A DNA stretch of 64,000 nt, taken from the NCBI RefSeq assembly GCF_003837865.1, contig NZ_RQIS01000006.1, positions 269,289-333,288 of the forward strand, given 5' to 3'. Made by a program: the position numbers and the translations under genes. Below the pieces are notes generated by a model, which worked only from the letters and a program-made list of their open reading frames with translations, did no database searches and had not been told where the DNA came from. This document shows positions 9,790 through 19,276 of the stretch, one piece after another (the first letter of the stretch is position 1; each line of letters opens with the position of its first letter). The stretch is from Paraburkholderia dinghuensis (GTDB lineage: Bacteria > Pseudomonadota > Gammaproteobacteria > Burkholderiales > Burkholderiaceae).

Positions 9790-9813
9790 GAGCCGTCCGC
9801 CTCCGGACGGCTC
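9790..9813 (-). terminator. Intercistronic hairpin before the binding-protein gene
   Basis: A perfect 10-bp stem (GAGCCGTCCG / CGGACGGCTC) with a 4-base loop between the permease stop and the binding-protein start. No U-run follows. It probably protects or marks the 5' end of a processed binding-protein mRNA. Confidence 0.6.
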
Positions 9814-9836
9814 CATCCGGTTCTTGCGCGTATCGT

Positions 9837-10856
9837 TCAACGCCGCCCGCGCTGCAAGAACGCGACGACGATGATCACAACGCCTTGTACCGCCGCATTC
9901 AGATATACGCTGATAATGCTGGTGAGATTCAGGATATTGGCGATCGTGGACAGTAGAATCGCGCCGACGACGGTGCCGATCACGCGCCCCTCGCCGCCCT
10001 TGAGCGCCGTGCCGCCGACGACCACGGCTGCAATCGCCTCGAGCTCCCACAACAGCCCGGTGGTCGGCGTGGCGGAGCCGAGACGCGGGACGTACAACAC
10101 GGTCGCGATACCAACGCAGACACCCGTCAGCGCATAAGTTGCGATCTTCACGCGATCGACCTGGATGGCCGCGTAACGCGCGACCTGTTCGTTCGATCCT
10201 ATCGCCTGCACGTGACGACCGAACGGCGTGCGGTTCAGGATCAGCGCACCCGCTGCCGCGATGGCGAGAAATACCCAGATCGGCACCGGTACGCCGAACA
10301 GGCTGGCGTAATAGACGGGGCCGTAAAAGTTGGCCAAGGTATCGTTCAGCGTCAGCGCACCGCCGTCTGCCAGCCATGTCAGCACCGCGCGGAAAATACC
10401 GAGCGTGCCGAGCGTGACGATAAACGGTTCGATACGGCCTTTTGTGATCAGCAAACCATGCGAGCAACCGAACAGTGCACCCAGCAGCAACGCGCTGACG
10501 ATACCGATGGCGAGAATCGCGAGCGGCGCAAAGGTATGCCCGCCGATACCGTTCGCGAGCCCATTCATCAGCCAGATCATGACGCCCGAGATCAGCGCGG
10601 CCATCGAACCGACGGAGAGATCAATGCCGCCCGAAATGATCACGAAGGTCATGCCCACCGCGATGATGCCGATGAACGACGTGCGGGTCAGCACGTTCAT
10701 CAGGTTCGCGAGCGTCGCGAAATCGCGGTTCAACAACATGCCGGCAATGCAGAGCGCGATCAGGCCAGCGAACGGTCCGACGCCATGCAAACGTCGCGCG
10801 AAACGGACCATCTGCGAAGACTGCGCGGTTTCAGTGTGTGCCGGTTGCATGAGCAA
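9837..10856 (-). CDS. Sugar ABC transporter permease (RbsC-like)
   Basis: A 339-residue inner-membrane permease of the ribose/xylose/AraH family with about 8-10 hydrophobic segments. Family blocks are visible: [34 protein letters not shown] and [16 protein letters not shown] short cytoplasmic N-terminus carries [10 protein letters not shown] before the first membrane segment. Its start overlaps the ATPase gene by 26 bases, so translation is probably coupled. It forms the membrane channel with the ATPase and the binding protein of the same operon. Confidence 0.93.
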   Translation of the reverse strand: MLMQPAHTETAQSSQMVRFARRLHGVGPFAGLIALCIAGMLLNRDFATLANLMNVLTRTSFIGIIAVGMTFVIISGGIDLSVGSMAALISGVMIWLMNGLANGIGGHTFAPLAILAIGIVSALLLGALFGCSHGLLITKGRIEPFIVTLGTLGIFRAVLTWLADGGALTLNDTLANFYGPVYYASLFGVPVPIWVFLAIAAAGALILNRTPFGRHVQAIGSNEQVARYAAIQVDRVKIATYALTGVCVGIATVLYVPRLGSATPTTGLLWELEAIAAVVVGGTALKGGEGRVIGTVVGAILLSTIANILNLTSIISVYLNAAVQGVVIIVVAFLQRGRR

Positions 10857-12318
10857 TCAACTCCTCTTCGGTTAAGTGCTCGCGGCCGAGTATCGCCTGC
10901 AGACGCCCGGCGCGCATGACAGCGACGCGATGGCACAGGCCAATCAGCTCGATCAACTCGGACGAAATCACGATCACCGCACGCCCTTCCCGAGCGAGTC
11001 GGTGAATCATGAAATAGATGTCGCGTTTCGCGCCGACATCGACGCCGCGCGTGGGTTCATCAAGTACGATCACGCGCGGATCGGGTTGCAGAAACTTCGC
11101 CAGTGCAAGCTTTTGCTGGTTGCCGCCCGACAACGTGCGCGCGCGACCAGCCAGATCGCCCACGCGAATGCCGAATTCCCCCACCGCCTGCTGTAGCGCG
11201 TCGCGCTCCGCCCTGGTGTCGATTAGCGGATGCGCGTAACGTTCGTGCGTCATCAGCGTGAGATTGTCCTGCAAGCTCAAATCGACATGGAGCCCCTTGC
11301 CCTTGCGATCCTCGCTTAGATATGTGAGGCCCTGGCGCATCGCGTCGCGCGGGCTGTTCAACTCGATGCAACGCCCCGCGATCTCGACGCGGCCCGCGCT
11401 GCGACGGCGCAGCCCGAGCATCGCTTCGAACGCCTCGGTACGCCCCGAACCCACCAGACCGGCAAAGCCGAACACCTCGCCAGCATGCACCTGAAAACTC
11501 AGACCCTCGATCCAGCCGGGTACGGCAAGCCCCTCGACTTTCAGTGCGACGCCTGCACCCTCGGGCACCGGCGCCTTATCAGGAAACATGTCCGACACTT
11601 CGCGCCCGACCATCAGGTTCGCCATCTGCTGGCGAGTGAATCCGGCCGTTTCGCCACGAGAGACGAAACGCCCGTCGCGCATCACGATCACCTCGTCGGT
11701 AATGCGCTCGACTTCGTCGAGCTTGTGCGAGATATAGACGATCGTCACGCCATCCGCTTTTAGCCGCTCCATCAAGGCAAACAGGCGGTGGGTTTCCTCT
11801 GGCGTCAACGTCGCAGTGGGTTCATCCATGATGAGCAGACGCGCGTGGCGCGACAGCGCCTTGGCTATCTCGACCAGTTGTTTCTCCGCGACGATCAGCT
11901 CGCGAACCGGCGTGCCAGGCGTTTTGTCCAGCCCGACCTGAGCGAGATAGTGCCTCGCCTCGTCGTGCATTGCCGTGTCGTCGACGAACCAGCCCCTGCG
12001 CTTCTCGTGGCCCAGATACATGTTCTGTGAGATCGTCAGATGCTCGGCCAGATTGAACTCCTGGTGGATCAACACGATACCGGCGGCTTCCGCTTCGCGC
12101 GATCCGCCAAAATGAACCGGCGTCCCGTCGATCTCGATCGCCCCCGCGCTGGGCTTCTCGTATCCGGCGAGAATCTTCATCAGCGTCGACTTGCCGGCGC
12201 CGTTCTCCCCCACCAGTCCGTAGATACGGCTGGGTGCCAGGGCAAAGCTCACGCCATGCAACACACGCACCGGCCCGAAGTCCTTGTGGATGTCATCGAA
12301 ACGCACAGCCAGGCTCAT
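10831..12318 (-). CDS. Sugar ABC transporter ATP-binding protein (RbsA-like, two ABC domains)
   Basis: A 495-residue ATPase with tandem ABC domains. The first half has Walker [11 protein letters not shown] and Walker [10 protein letters not shown], with a degenerate signature. The second half has a degenerate Walker A ([11 protein letters not shown]) with signature [15 protein letters not shown] and Walker [15 protein letters not shown], the usual asymmetry of the RbsA/MglA family. The start at 12318 is chosen for the GAGGAG nine bases upstream; a longer frame begins at 12348, overlapping the lacI stop as ATGA. It energises uptake through the permease gene that follows. Confidence 0.94.
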   Translation of the reverse strand: MSLAVRFDDIHKDFGPVRVLHGVSFALAPSRIYGLVGENGAGKSTLMKILAGYEKPSAGAIEIDGTPVHFGGSREAEAAGIVLIHQEFNLAEHLTISQNMYLGHEKRRGWFVDDTAMHDEARHYLAQVGLDKTPGTPVRELIVAEKQLVEIAKALSRHARLLIMDEPTATLTPEETHRLFALMERLKADGVTIVYISHKLDEVERITDEVIVMRDGRFVSRGETAGFTRQQMANLMVGREVSDMFPDKAPVPEGAGVALKVEGLAVPGWIEGLSFQVHAGEVFGFAGLVGSGRTEAFEAMLGLRRRSAGRVEIAGRCIELNSPRDAMRQGLTYLSEDRKGKGLHVDLSLQDNLTLMTHERYAHPLIDTRAERDALQQAVGEFGIRVGDLAGRARTLSGGNQQKLALAKFLQPDPRVIVLDEPTRGVDVGAKRDIYFMIHRLAREGRAVIVISSELIELIGLCHRVAVMRAGRLQAILGREHLTEEELIAHATGTH

Positions 12319-12344
12319 CGTTTCGTTCTCCTCTGGGCCATTCG

Positions 12345-13334
12345 TCATGCGCTCGCGCGCATCATCAGCCGATGCGGCAGCAGCACACCGGGCAATGTGG
12401 CGGCCGGCTCAACCAGCCGCCGAAGCAAGAGCCGCGCTGCGGTCTGCCCGAGTTCCTGCATGGGTTGCGCCACCGTGGTCAATGGCGGATCAATCTGCGC
12501 GGCGATAGCGATGTCATCGAAACCGATGACTGCAACATCGTCAGGCACCTTGCGGCCAACGCTGCGCAAGCCATTGATCACCCCGATGGCCAGCGTATCC
12601 GACACGGCAAAGATCGCGTCCGGTCCGTCGCTACCCGCGGTGGCCAATGCGACTGCGGCAGCGGCACCCGCCTCGTAATCCAGGCTGTCGAGATTCAGAA
12701 TCCAGCGGAGATCGGGCGTCAGACCCGCTTCGGCAAGTGTGTCGAGATAAGCCTGTTGACGCTGCTGCGCGTACAGGTAGCCATCGCCGGAATTCATCAG
12801 CGCAATCCGGCGTCGACCACGCGACAGCAAATAACGCATGGCTTCGCCCGCGGCGCGGTAGTTATCGATCCCGACATATGGCACGCCACCTGCCGGGTCG
12901 AATTCGCAGCAGGCGACCCACGGCAACGCACCGGACTCCTCGGCAAGCGCCTGCTGGATCGCAGTCGGATCGAGGCAAATTGCGCCGTCCGCGCGATGCC
13001 GACGCAACATGTCGAAATAGCTGCGCTCGCGCCCGAGTTCTCCGTCGGTGTTGCATAGCAGCATGAAGTAACCCTGCTGACTCGCGACGCTGTCGATACC
13101 GCGCACAATTTCCGCGTAGAACGGATTGCCGATGTTGGGCACCATCGTAAGCAGCAGCCGGCTTTCGGCCGTACGCAAGTTACGGGCGAGTTCGTTGATT
13201 CGATAGCCACTACGCTCGACCGCTGCCATCACGCGCAAGCGCGTTTCCGGCTTGACATTCGTATGGCCATTGAGCACCCGCGAGACGGTCGCCACCGACA
13301 CGCCAGCGAGGTCCGCGACGTTCAGAATCGACAT
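12345..13334 (-). CDS. LacI-family repressor of the sugar operon
   Basis: A 329-residue LacI/GalR regulator. The N-terminal helix-turn-helix and hinge are classical (VADLAGVSVATVSRVLNG, with ARNLR in the hinge), followed by a periplasmic-binding-protein-like effector domain ending in VAQPMQELGQTAARLLLRRL. The start is the Met of MSILNVADLAG at 13334; the frame upstream to 13424 crosses the promoter and operator and is not coding. It is the first gene of the operon and should control itself and the transporter through the palindrome at 13366-13387, released by the imported sugar or a product. Confidence 0.94.
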   Translation of the reverse strand: MSILNVADLAGVSVATVSRVLNGHTNVKPETRLRVMAAVERSGYRINELARNLRTAESRLLLTMVPNIGNPFYAEIVRGIDSVASQQGYFMLLCNTDGELGRERSYFDMLRRHRADGAICLDPTAIQQALAEESGALPWVACCEFDPAGGVPYVGIDNYRAAGEAMRYLLSRGRRRIALMNSGDGYLYAQQRQQAYLDTLAEAGLTPDLRWILNLDSLDYEAGAAAAVALATAGSDGPDAIFAVSDTLAIGVINGLRSVGRKVPDDVAVIGFDDIAIAAQIDPPLTTVAQPMQELGQTAARLLLRRLVEPAATLPGVLLPHRLMMRASA

Positions 13335-13365
13335 GCACAATCCCCGGATATCTCGCTCAAGGATG

Positions 13366-13387
13366 AAAATGTAATGGATTACATTTT
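13366..13387 (-). promoter_or_regulatory. LacI-type operator palindrome
   Basis: A perfect inverted repeat with 10-bp arms (AAAATGTAAT and ATTACATTTT) around a 2-bp centre. It starts 32 bases upstream of the lacI start and abuts, by two bases, the -10 hexamer of the promoter at 13386-13413. Position and symmetry fit an autoregulatory operator covering the transcription start. Confidence 0.7.
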
Positions 13388-13413
13388 TATAGTGCAAACA
13401 AACAAAAGGGCAA
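13386..13413 (-). promoter_or_regulatory. Candidate sigma-70 promoter of the sugar operon
   Basis: On the minus strand, TTGCCC, a 16-base spacer, then TATAAA, directly followed by the operator palindrome. The fit to consensus is moderate and the context is strong. Confidence 0.5.
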
Positions 13414-13703
13414 GAACAAATCACTTGGGGTTTGGGTTTATTCCAGCACTGCGCACGGTGCCAGACGGACTAGCAGATCGGTGCATGGGGGATTTAAGAG
13501 TCGCTTATGCGGACGCTGTAACCAGAATGCGTAACCGAACGAACTAACGGACTGGGGCGACTACTGTCCGCATCTGAATGCGGCTTGATGGTGGCCCTGA
13601 ATTCTGGCTGCGTTAAGTCGGTATGCGGATCGGCCTGCCACGGCGGACCCACTGAGCGCGTGCGACAAATTAAGCGGCAGTCCCGTCGCCCTGGAGACCG
13701 ATC

Positions 13704-14396
13704 ATGTTTGTACGGCTCGTTGCTGTCGCGTCCTCACTGCTTGTCGCGTCCGTTGTGGCGTCAGCCCGCCCTGTAGTTGTTGAGCTCTTCACGTCCGAAG
13801 GGTGCTCCTCGTGCCCTCCGGCTGATGCCTATCTGTCCGAGCTATCTCATGACCGTCCGGAGTTGCTTCCACTCGCGTTTCATGTGACTTACTGGAACAG
13901 CCTGGGCTGGCAGGACCCTTACTCGCTGGAGGTGGCGACGCAGCGCCAGGCGGAGTACGGCGCCCGCTTTGGTGACGGTTCCTATACGCCGGAAATGGTG
14001 ATCGACGGCCTGAAAGGAGTTGTTGGTTCGAATCGGCGTGCCGCCGAAGCAGCGATCAGAAACGCTCAAAAAGCTGACGACGCTGGGGTGTTTGTTAGTG
14101 GTGTGCGTCACGACGGAACGATTTCAGTCACAGTTGGGCGCGGCACCGGTCATGCGCAAATCTTGCTGATTGGATATGACACCGGGCATGTGACGAACGT
14201 TGGGCGAGGCGAAAACGCGGGTCGCGCGCTCAGCGAGTCAAATATCGTTCGCTCGATACAAACCGTCGGCGAATGGACTGGCGCTCCGTTGAAGCTTGAA
14301 CCCACATCGCCTGCCGGTGAACAGGCGGCAATAGTGATTCAGTCACTGGACGGTGCGATTATCGGCGCGGCGCGAGTTGCCAACGAAGGGCATTGA
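13704..14396 (+). CDS. Exported DUF1223 protein (thioredoxin-like fold)
   Basis: A 230-residue protein with an N-terminal signal peptide (MFVRLVAVASSLLVASVVASA). The DUF1223 start VVVELFTSEGCSSCPPAD follows and carries a CxxC that resembles a thioredoxin active site. Further family blocks are HVTYWNSLGWQDP and YTPEMVIDG. A good ribosome site (CTGGAGACCGATC) supports the start. It is likely periplasmic with a redox-type fold; its role is not known. It is a single gene facing away from the sugar operon. Confidence 0.88.
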   Translation: MFVRLVAVASSLLVASVVASARPVVVELFTSEGCSSCPPADAYLSELSHDRPELLPLAFHVTYWNSLGWQDPYSLEVATQRQAEYGARFGDGSYTPEMVIDGLKGVVGSNRRAAEAAIRNAQKADDAGVFVSGVRHDGTISVTVGRGTGHAQILLIGYDTGHVTNVGRGENAGRALSESNIVRSIQTVGEWTGAPLKLEPTSPAGEQAAIVIQSLDGAIIGAARVANEGH

Positions 14397-14696
14397 GCAG
14401 GTTGGCACGTTAGCTGATCTTCGCATTGTCGCGCCATCGGATGAGCATTACCTGTCGTCGTCGCTAGCTCTGGCTTCGCCTTCTTTCATGGCAGGAATGG
14501 AATAACGTTGAATCCGCTTTTAATATTTTATAAGTAATCCCGATGTTATAAATAGGTCAGCGATTGAGATACTTTCCCATGCACTTCGTCGCTCGGCAGG
14601 TGTGTTTCCTATACTCTCAATTGACGCACCGACAGGAGAACTGGCGCCCCGCGAAGTCGCAGTACCTAAAGCGAAATCGAATCCACCAGGTCGCAG
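14397..14696. other. Intergenic region between convergent genes
   Basis: About 300 bases between the DUF1223 stop and the end of the lipoprotein pseudogene. The middle (14510-14570) is AT-rich. No gene or clear terminator hairpin is seen. Confidence 0.3.
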
Positions 14697-15591
14697 TCAG
14701 TTGATTGGCAAGACGCGCAGATAGCTCGGTCCACCGGCGGAGCCGGCGCGATCGACGGCGAGCAGGCGTTTGCGGACGGGGTCGACCGCCACTCCGCGCG
14801 GCTCGTCGAAATCGCTGGCGACTGCCGTGGCCTCCCCCGTGGGCGAAAAGCGACATAGCGCGTGGTCTCCGCACTTGGTGTACAGCGTGCCGTCGGGTGC
14901 CGCCGCCATAAGATCCGGGGCCGCGACGTTCGCGAAGATGTCATTTGCCATCACTGGTGCGTGGGCGGACAGCGCCACCGGTAGATCAAGTTTCACGATC
15001 CGATTGTTTGTCTGATCGCTGATGAATAGCGTATCGCCGACCATTGCGAGGCCGACCGGCTTACCGAGCCCGACGACGAGATCGCGTTCCGTTCCTTGAT
15101 CCATCGCGGCGCCACGCGTGACGAGACTTACGCCGCCCTGCGCAGGATCGCTTCCTGACTTCACGAACCAACTGGACAGAATCTCGGTCTGGTTCAGGAC
15201 AAGCAGGCCAAGGCGCCTGCGGCCGGGGTTGGTGTTACTCGCAAGCGTGGCGCGTCCGGTGGTATCGACGTTGAAGATTGCGCTTGCCGTCCCAAACCCG
15301 AACCGCGCGACCAGTAGTTGACCGTCAGCAGTAACAGCAATCTGGCTCAGGCTATTGCGTTGCCCGTCGACGGCAGGAATGCTTGCGTATGAAGCGAAAT
15401 AGTTAAGGTCGGACGACGCGAGAATGGCGTTGGTCGTATCGTCGGTGAGATAGACGGCGCCATCGGACGTCCGTACAGCGACGCTATTCGGTGAGCCTGT
15501 TAGCGCAATTTTCTGCGGAACGGGCGAGCCCGACTGAGCCACACGCGGCCACGCAGAGGGCCATCAGAGACGCTTGCAGCAGCCACTTCAT
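14697..15591 (-). pseudogene. Beta-propeller (NHL/SMP-30-like) lipoprotein gene with a 5' frameshift
   Basis: The body (14697-15542) encodes about 280 residues with repeated propeller-like blades (SPNSVAVRTSDGAVYLTDD, GLAMVGDTLFISDQTNNRI, MAAAPDGTLYTKCGDHAL, EPRGVAVDPVRKRLLAVD). It lacks an ATG and would start at GTG 15542. Upstream, an ATG at 15591 with an excellent ribosome site (CAGGAGATGTCC) begins MKWLLQASLMALCVAACGS, a lipoprotein signal with lipobox VAAC, but in a frame shifted by one base. The two pieces fit one lipoprotein joined by a single-base indel around 15530-15543. The cause may be a real mutation or a sequencing error. Confidence 0.7.
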
Positions 15592-15716
15592 GGACATCTC
15601 CTGCCGGTATTTCACCGAGCGCGCTGGATCTATATATTGAGGCGTGTGTGTTGATGTCCGCGCCGCGTTGACCCACCTGAGTCCGTAGTTTTCATCGAAT
15701 TTCGACCCGCGTGATT

Positions 15717-15749
15717 GTATCCCCTGCTCAATCTTTGAGCAGGGGATAC
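15717..15749 (+). other. Strong hairpin upstream of istA
   Basis: A perfect 15-bp inverted repeat (GTATCCCCTGCTCAA / TTGAGCAGGGGATAC) with a 3-base loop, between the left terminus and istA. It could block transcription entering from outside or sequester the istA start. Confidence 0.7.
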
Positions 15750-15753
15750 AGAG

Positions 15754-17260
15754 GTGATCGCGGTGGGCATATTGGCCAAGATCAGGCAGATGTAATTCCG
15801 CGAGAAGGTCCCGCTACGCGAGATCGCGAGGCGTACGGGCCTGTCCCGAAACACGGTGCGCAACTGGCTGCGGCAGACCGATGCTGTCGAGCCGAAGTAT
15901 CCAAAGCGCGTCAGTCCGAGCGTCGTCGACGAGTGGGCCACACAGCTGACAGGCTGGCTGCAGGCGGACAGTCGTCGCCCGAAGCGTGACCGGCGCACGG
16001 CTCGGTTCATGTTCGAGGCGATCCGCAGCGAGGGTTACGCCAGCAGCTACGGCCGCGTCAGCGCGTTCGTGAGGCGCTGGTGCGAGGAGCAGGCCGAAGC
16101 GCCGCGCAGGAAGGCCTATGTGCCCCTCGCCTTCGAGCCCGGCGAAGCCTTCCAGTTCGACTGGAGCTGCGAATACGCCTTCATTGGCGGGCTGTGGCGA
16201 CGCCTGGAGCTCGCCCACGTCAAACTCACCCTCCCGCGCGTTCTGGCTCGTCGCCTATCCCACGCAGAGTCACGAGATGCTGTTCGACGCGCACGCCCGC
16301 GCATTCGCCGCGTTCGGCGGCGTGCCGCGGAGCGGTATCTACGACAACATGAAAACCGCCGTGGACAAGGTTGGCCGAGGCAAGGAGCGCGCGGTCAACG
16401 CGCGCTTCGAAGCGATGTGCGAGCATTACCCGTTCGAGCCCGAGTTCTGCAACCGGGCCGCTGGCTGGGAGAAAGGCATCGTCGAGAAGAACGTGCAGGA
16501 CCGGCGACGCCAGATCTGGCACGAGGCGGTCCTGCGACGCTGGGAAACGCTGGAGATCCTGAACGAATGGGTTGCCGGCCAGTGTCGCGAAGCCTGGCAC
16601 ATGCGGCACCCGCAATGGCCCGAGCCGACAGTCGAGGACTTGCTGCAGGACGAGCGCACCCGGCTGATGCCCAACCCACGCCCGTTCGACGGCTATGTCG
16701 AGCAGACCTTGCGGGTCTCATCGACCAGCCTGATCCACTTCCAGCGCAATCGCTACAGCGTGCCCACCGAGTACACGAACCAGCTGGTGAGCGTGCGCTG
16801 CTATCCGGCGTATCTCAGCGTCGTCGCCGACGGTCTGGAGATCGCGCGCCACGAACGAAGCTTCGAGCGGCACATGACCTTCTACGACTGGCGACACTAC
16901 ATCACGCTGGTCGAGCGCAAACCTGGCGCGCTACGCAACGAGGCTCCGTTCGCCACGATGCCGCTGCAGCTGTTGCAGCAGCACCTGCTCAAGCACCCGT
17001 GCGGCGATCGCGTCATGACGCAGGTGCTCGCCGCGGTACGCGAACATGGACTCGATGCCGTGCTGCTTGCTGTGCAGGCTGCGCTGGACTCGGGACGTCC
17101 CAGCGCGGAGCACGTCCTGAACGTGCTAAGCCGGCTGAAGGCACCCGTCACGAGTGCCAGACTCGCTACCACGAAACTCCAGCTCAAGGAAGAGCCCGCG
17201 GCTGACGTGAGCCGCTACGAGACGCTGCGCGCCAACCCACCGGAGGATCGTCATGTCTAA
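15754..17260 (+). pseudogene. istA: istA transposase, disrupted by a nonsense codon and a frameshift
   Basis: The DDE transposase of the IS21 family. The N-terminal helix-turn-helix region is visible (AKIRQM, then FREKVPLREIARRTGLSRN). A TAA at 15793-15795 sits where Tyr is expected between them. A second lesion, about one extra base near 16229, shifts the frame from HVKLT to SRAFWLVAYPTQSHE. Downstream the integrase core is intact (GGVPRSGIYDNMKTAV, NRAAGWEKGIVEKNVQ). The end overlaps the istB start by eight bases, as usual. It cannot make a full protein without suppression. Confidence 0.88.
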
Positions 17261-18050
17261 CGACATCGCTGCCCAGCGCAAAGGCCTCAAACTGCACGGC
17301 ATGGCGAACACGTGGCCGGAGTTGCTGGCGCAGTCGCGTCACAGTGACTTCGAGCCGGAACGCTTCATGAAGCAGCTGTTGATGGCGGAGACCGCCGAAG
17401 GGCAGGTGCGCTCGATCGCCTACCAGATGACCGCAGCACGCTTCCCAGCTCACAGCGACCAGAAAGGCTTCGACTTCGCCCAGGCGCATGTCGACGAAGC
17501 ACTGGTGCGCTAACTCAGCGAACTGTCGTTCCTCACGAGCGCACACAACATTGTGTTCATCGGTGGGCCCGGCACTGGCAAGACGCACCTCGCCTCGGCA
17601 ATCGGAATCGAGGCCGTACAGCGCCACGACAAGCGTGTGCGTTACTTCTCGACCGTTGAGCTGACCAATGCACTGGAACTCGATAAGTCCACCGGCAAAC
17701 ACGGCCAGATCGCGCACAAGCTGATGTACGTCGATCTGGTGATTCTCGATGAACTGGGCTACCTGCCGTTCAGCCAGACCGGTGGCGCATTGCCGTTCCA
17801 TCTGCTCTCAAAGCTGTACGAGCACACGAGCGTCGCGATCACCACCAATCTCAGCTTCGGCTAGTGGGCGACCGTGTTCGGGGATGCAAAGATGACGACA
17901 GCGCTGCTGGACCGGGTTACGCATCACTGCCGCATCGTCGAGACCGGCAATGAATCGTGGCGCTTCAGGACCAGTTCTGCCAAGGCGAAAGCTACGAGAA
18001 AGAAAGCAGAAAAACCGGCTGGCATTGAAGAGGTATCCACACCGGAATAG
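17253..18050 (+). pseudogene. istB: istB AAA+ helper ATPase, two nonsense codons
   Basis: One continuous frame from ATG 17253 (ribosome site GGAGGATCGTC) to TAG 18050, interrupted by TAA at 17511-17513 (expected Gln before LSELSFL) and TAG at 17862-17864 (expected Glu in [13 protein letters not shown]). The Walker A FIGGPGTGKTHLASAIG and Walker B VDLVILDELGYLPFS are intact. IstB directs IS21 target capture and transposition. The two stops mean only fragments can be made. Confidence 0.88.
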
Positions 18051-18123
18051 ATGTCCTACGCTGTCTCGGGGTGGGTCAGATCTAGATGAAAACGGTGGGT
18101 TACGACTCGGTGGAAATCAACAG

Positions 18124-18466
18124 GTCTGCCCATAGACACAGTGATCACAGACGGGCAACGCATGGCGTGCGACTTCGGCAAAAAGAAGGCGTGCGTCGAG
18201 TTGCCTGCCGGCGGTCCTCCACGCCACAACGCATCGGTCTACCATGAACGGCTTCACCTGAAGCGGGACTTTGTCGATGGCACACCGAAACTGGTCTACC
18301 GCGACGATGAGCACGAGTTGGTTCTTGAGGGCACCCCTTACCGGCGACGATGGAAAATCGAGCGCCTGTTCGCATGGCTTAACAAGTTCAAGCGCGCTCT
18401 TACACGCTGCGATCGATGCGATGAACGCTGCACTGAATTTGCCGCTTTTCCTTCTCGATCATCATG
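18124..18466 (+). pseudogene. IS5-family transposase C-terminal fragment
   Basis: A fragment beginning right at the IS21 right end. It contains TPYRRRWKIERLFAWLN, the conserved IS5-type transposase C-terminal block around the catalytic Glu, after degenerate upstream sequence. It lacks the N-terminal half and terminates in a scrambled end. The IS21 element probably landed in or next to an older IS5 copy. It sits just 20 bases from the end of the fimbrial operon. Confidence 0.7.
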
Positions 18467-18486
18467 ACGCGTCGATATTTATGAAA

Positions 18487-19263
18487 TCAGTTCAAATTCC
18501 TTACTATTTTTCTAACGAATCCTTCGTCGTCAATTATCGAAAGTTCAATAAAATTCCCCTCATTCGTTCCGACAGATACGCTATCTTTCAAGTGAAAACT
18601 CTTATCGGAAAATGGCGCCAGCATGCTCCCTGTCTCAGTAAGAGTTTCATTTCCCGTATGCAGGGAGATCTTGTCCAGGGTCGCATAATATGGCGTCGGG
18701 TTGCGGCAGTTGATAATGGCTTCACCTTCCTGATGAAACTGTGCTCTGCAATCCAATTTGTCAGCCCATTCTTCCGACCCTTTATCGATATGACGGGGGC
18801 GAAAAAAAATCTTCTGCCTTAATCGCACGGACAAGCTAATTTCATTTTTTTGATCTGTCTGCATATGAGCCATGGGGGGGATCATCTGTGCGTTAAACCA
18901 GAATACCGACTCCTTATCCTCCGGCAAGGGATGCTGGGTATAAATGATTCGAACAGCCCGGCTCTCATGTGGTTGCAGCCTTATCAGTGGAGGAATCACG
19001 ACAAAGGGTGTCTCCAGTTCATCGGGCAGCGCATTCTCGTCTCCGTCGTCGATCCATGTCTGGATAATCACGGGATAATCATTCTCATTGAAAATCTGCA
19101 GAGATGCATCGCGGGATGTTGATGGAAAGATCAGTCTTGTTGAACTGGTAAATATCCCCGCCCCCAGGGACTCGCCGGCAAGACATTCGATACCTCCAGT
19201 CAGTAAAAGCGCTAGCAAGAGCCCCGCGCAACAACTCTTCATCCACTTGGCAATATTTCTCAC
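18487..19263 (-). CDS. Fimbrial periplasmic chaperone, second copy in the operon
   Basis: A PapD/FimC-type chaperone of 258 residues. A signal peptide around WMKSCCAGLLLALLLTGGIECLA is followed by TRLIFPSTSRDASLQIFNEN (first Ig domain), TPFVVIPPLIRLQPHESRAVRIIYT (chaperone signature, pilus-binding strand) and a second Ig domain. The start is GTG 19263 with CGGAG eight bases upstream; an internal ATG at 19242 is the alternative. It begins 13 bases after the usher stop. It would stabilise pilin subunits by donor-strand complementation. It is the last gene of the operon, next to IS debris. Confidence 0.9.
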   Translation of the reverse strand: MRNIAKWMKSCCAGLLLALLLTGGIECLAGESLGAGIFTSSTRLIFPSTSRDASLQIFNENDYPVIIQTWIDDGDENALPDELETPFVVIPPLIRLQPHESRAVRIIYTQHPLPEDKESVFWFNAQMIPPMAHMQTDQKNEISLSVRLRQKIFFRPRHIDKGSEEWADKLDCRAQFHQEGEAIINCRNPTPYYATLDKISLHTGNETLTETGSMLAPFSDKSFHLKDSVSVGTNEGNFIELSIIDDEGFVRKIVRNLN

Positions 19264-19276
19264 TGGAGGTACTCCG

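Larger units (their letters stand above)
15649..18122 (+). mobile_element. IS21-family insertion sequence, inactivated
   Basis: The element runs from TGTTGATGTCC at the left to the inverted partner GGAAATCAACA at the right. Sub-terminal sequences are related in inverted orientation (GACCCACC and TTTTCATC blocks on both sides). It carries istA and istB in the usual overlapping order and the usual ~2.5 kb size. No target-site duplication is evident. Both genes carry disabling mutations. A near-identical copy of the left end lies at 35620. Confidence 0.88.

Noticed and set aside
10212..10919. Long plus-strand frames opposite the ABC permease and ATPase genes
   Set aside because: They are rich in Arg/His/Glu antisense codons and lack family motifs; the minus-strand genes fully explain the region.
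15641..18130. Target-site duplication of the IS21 element
   Set aside because: The bases flanking the two ends do not match, so none can be claimed; the right end may have been altered by the adjoining IS5 fragment.
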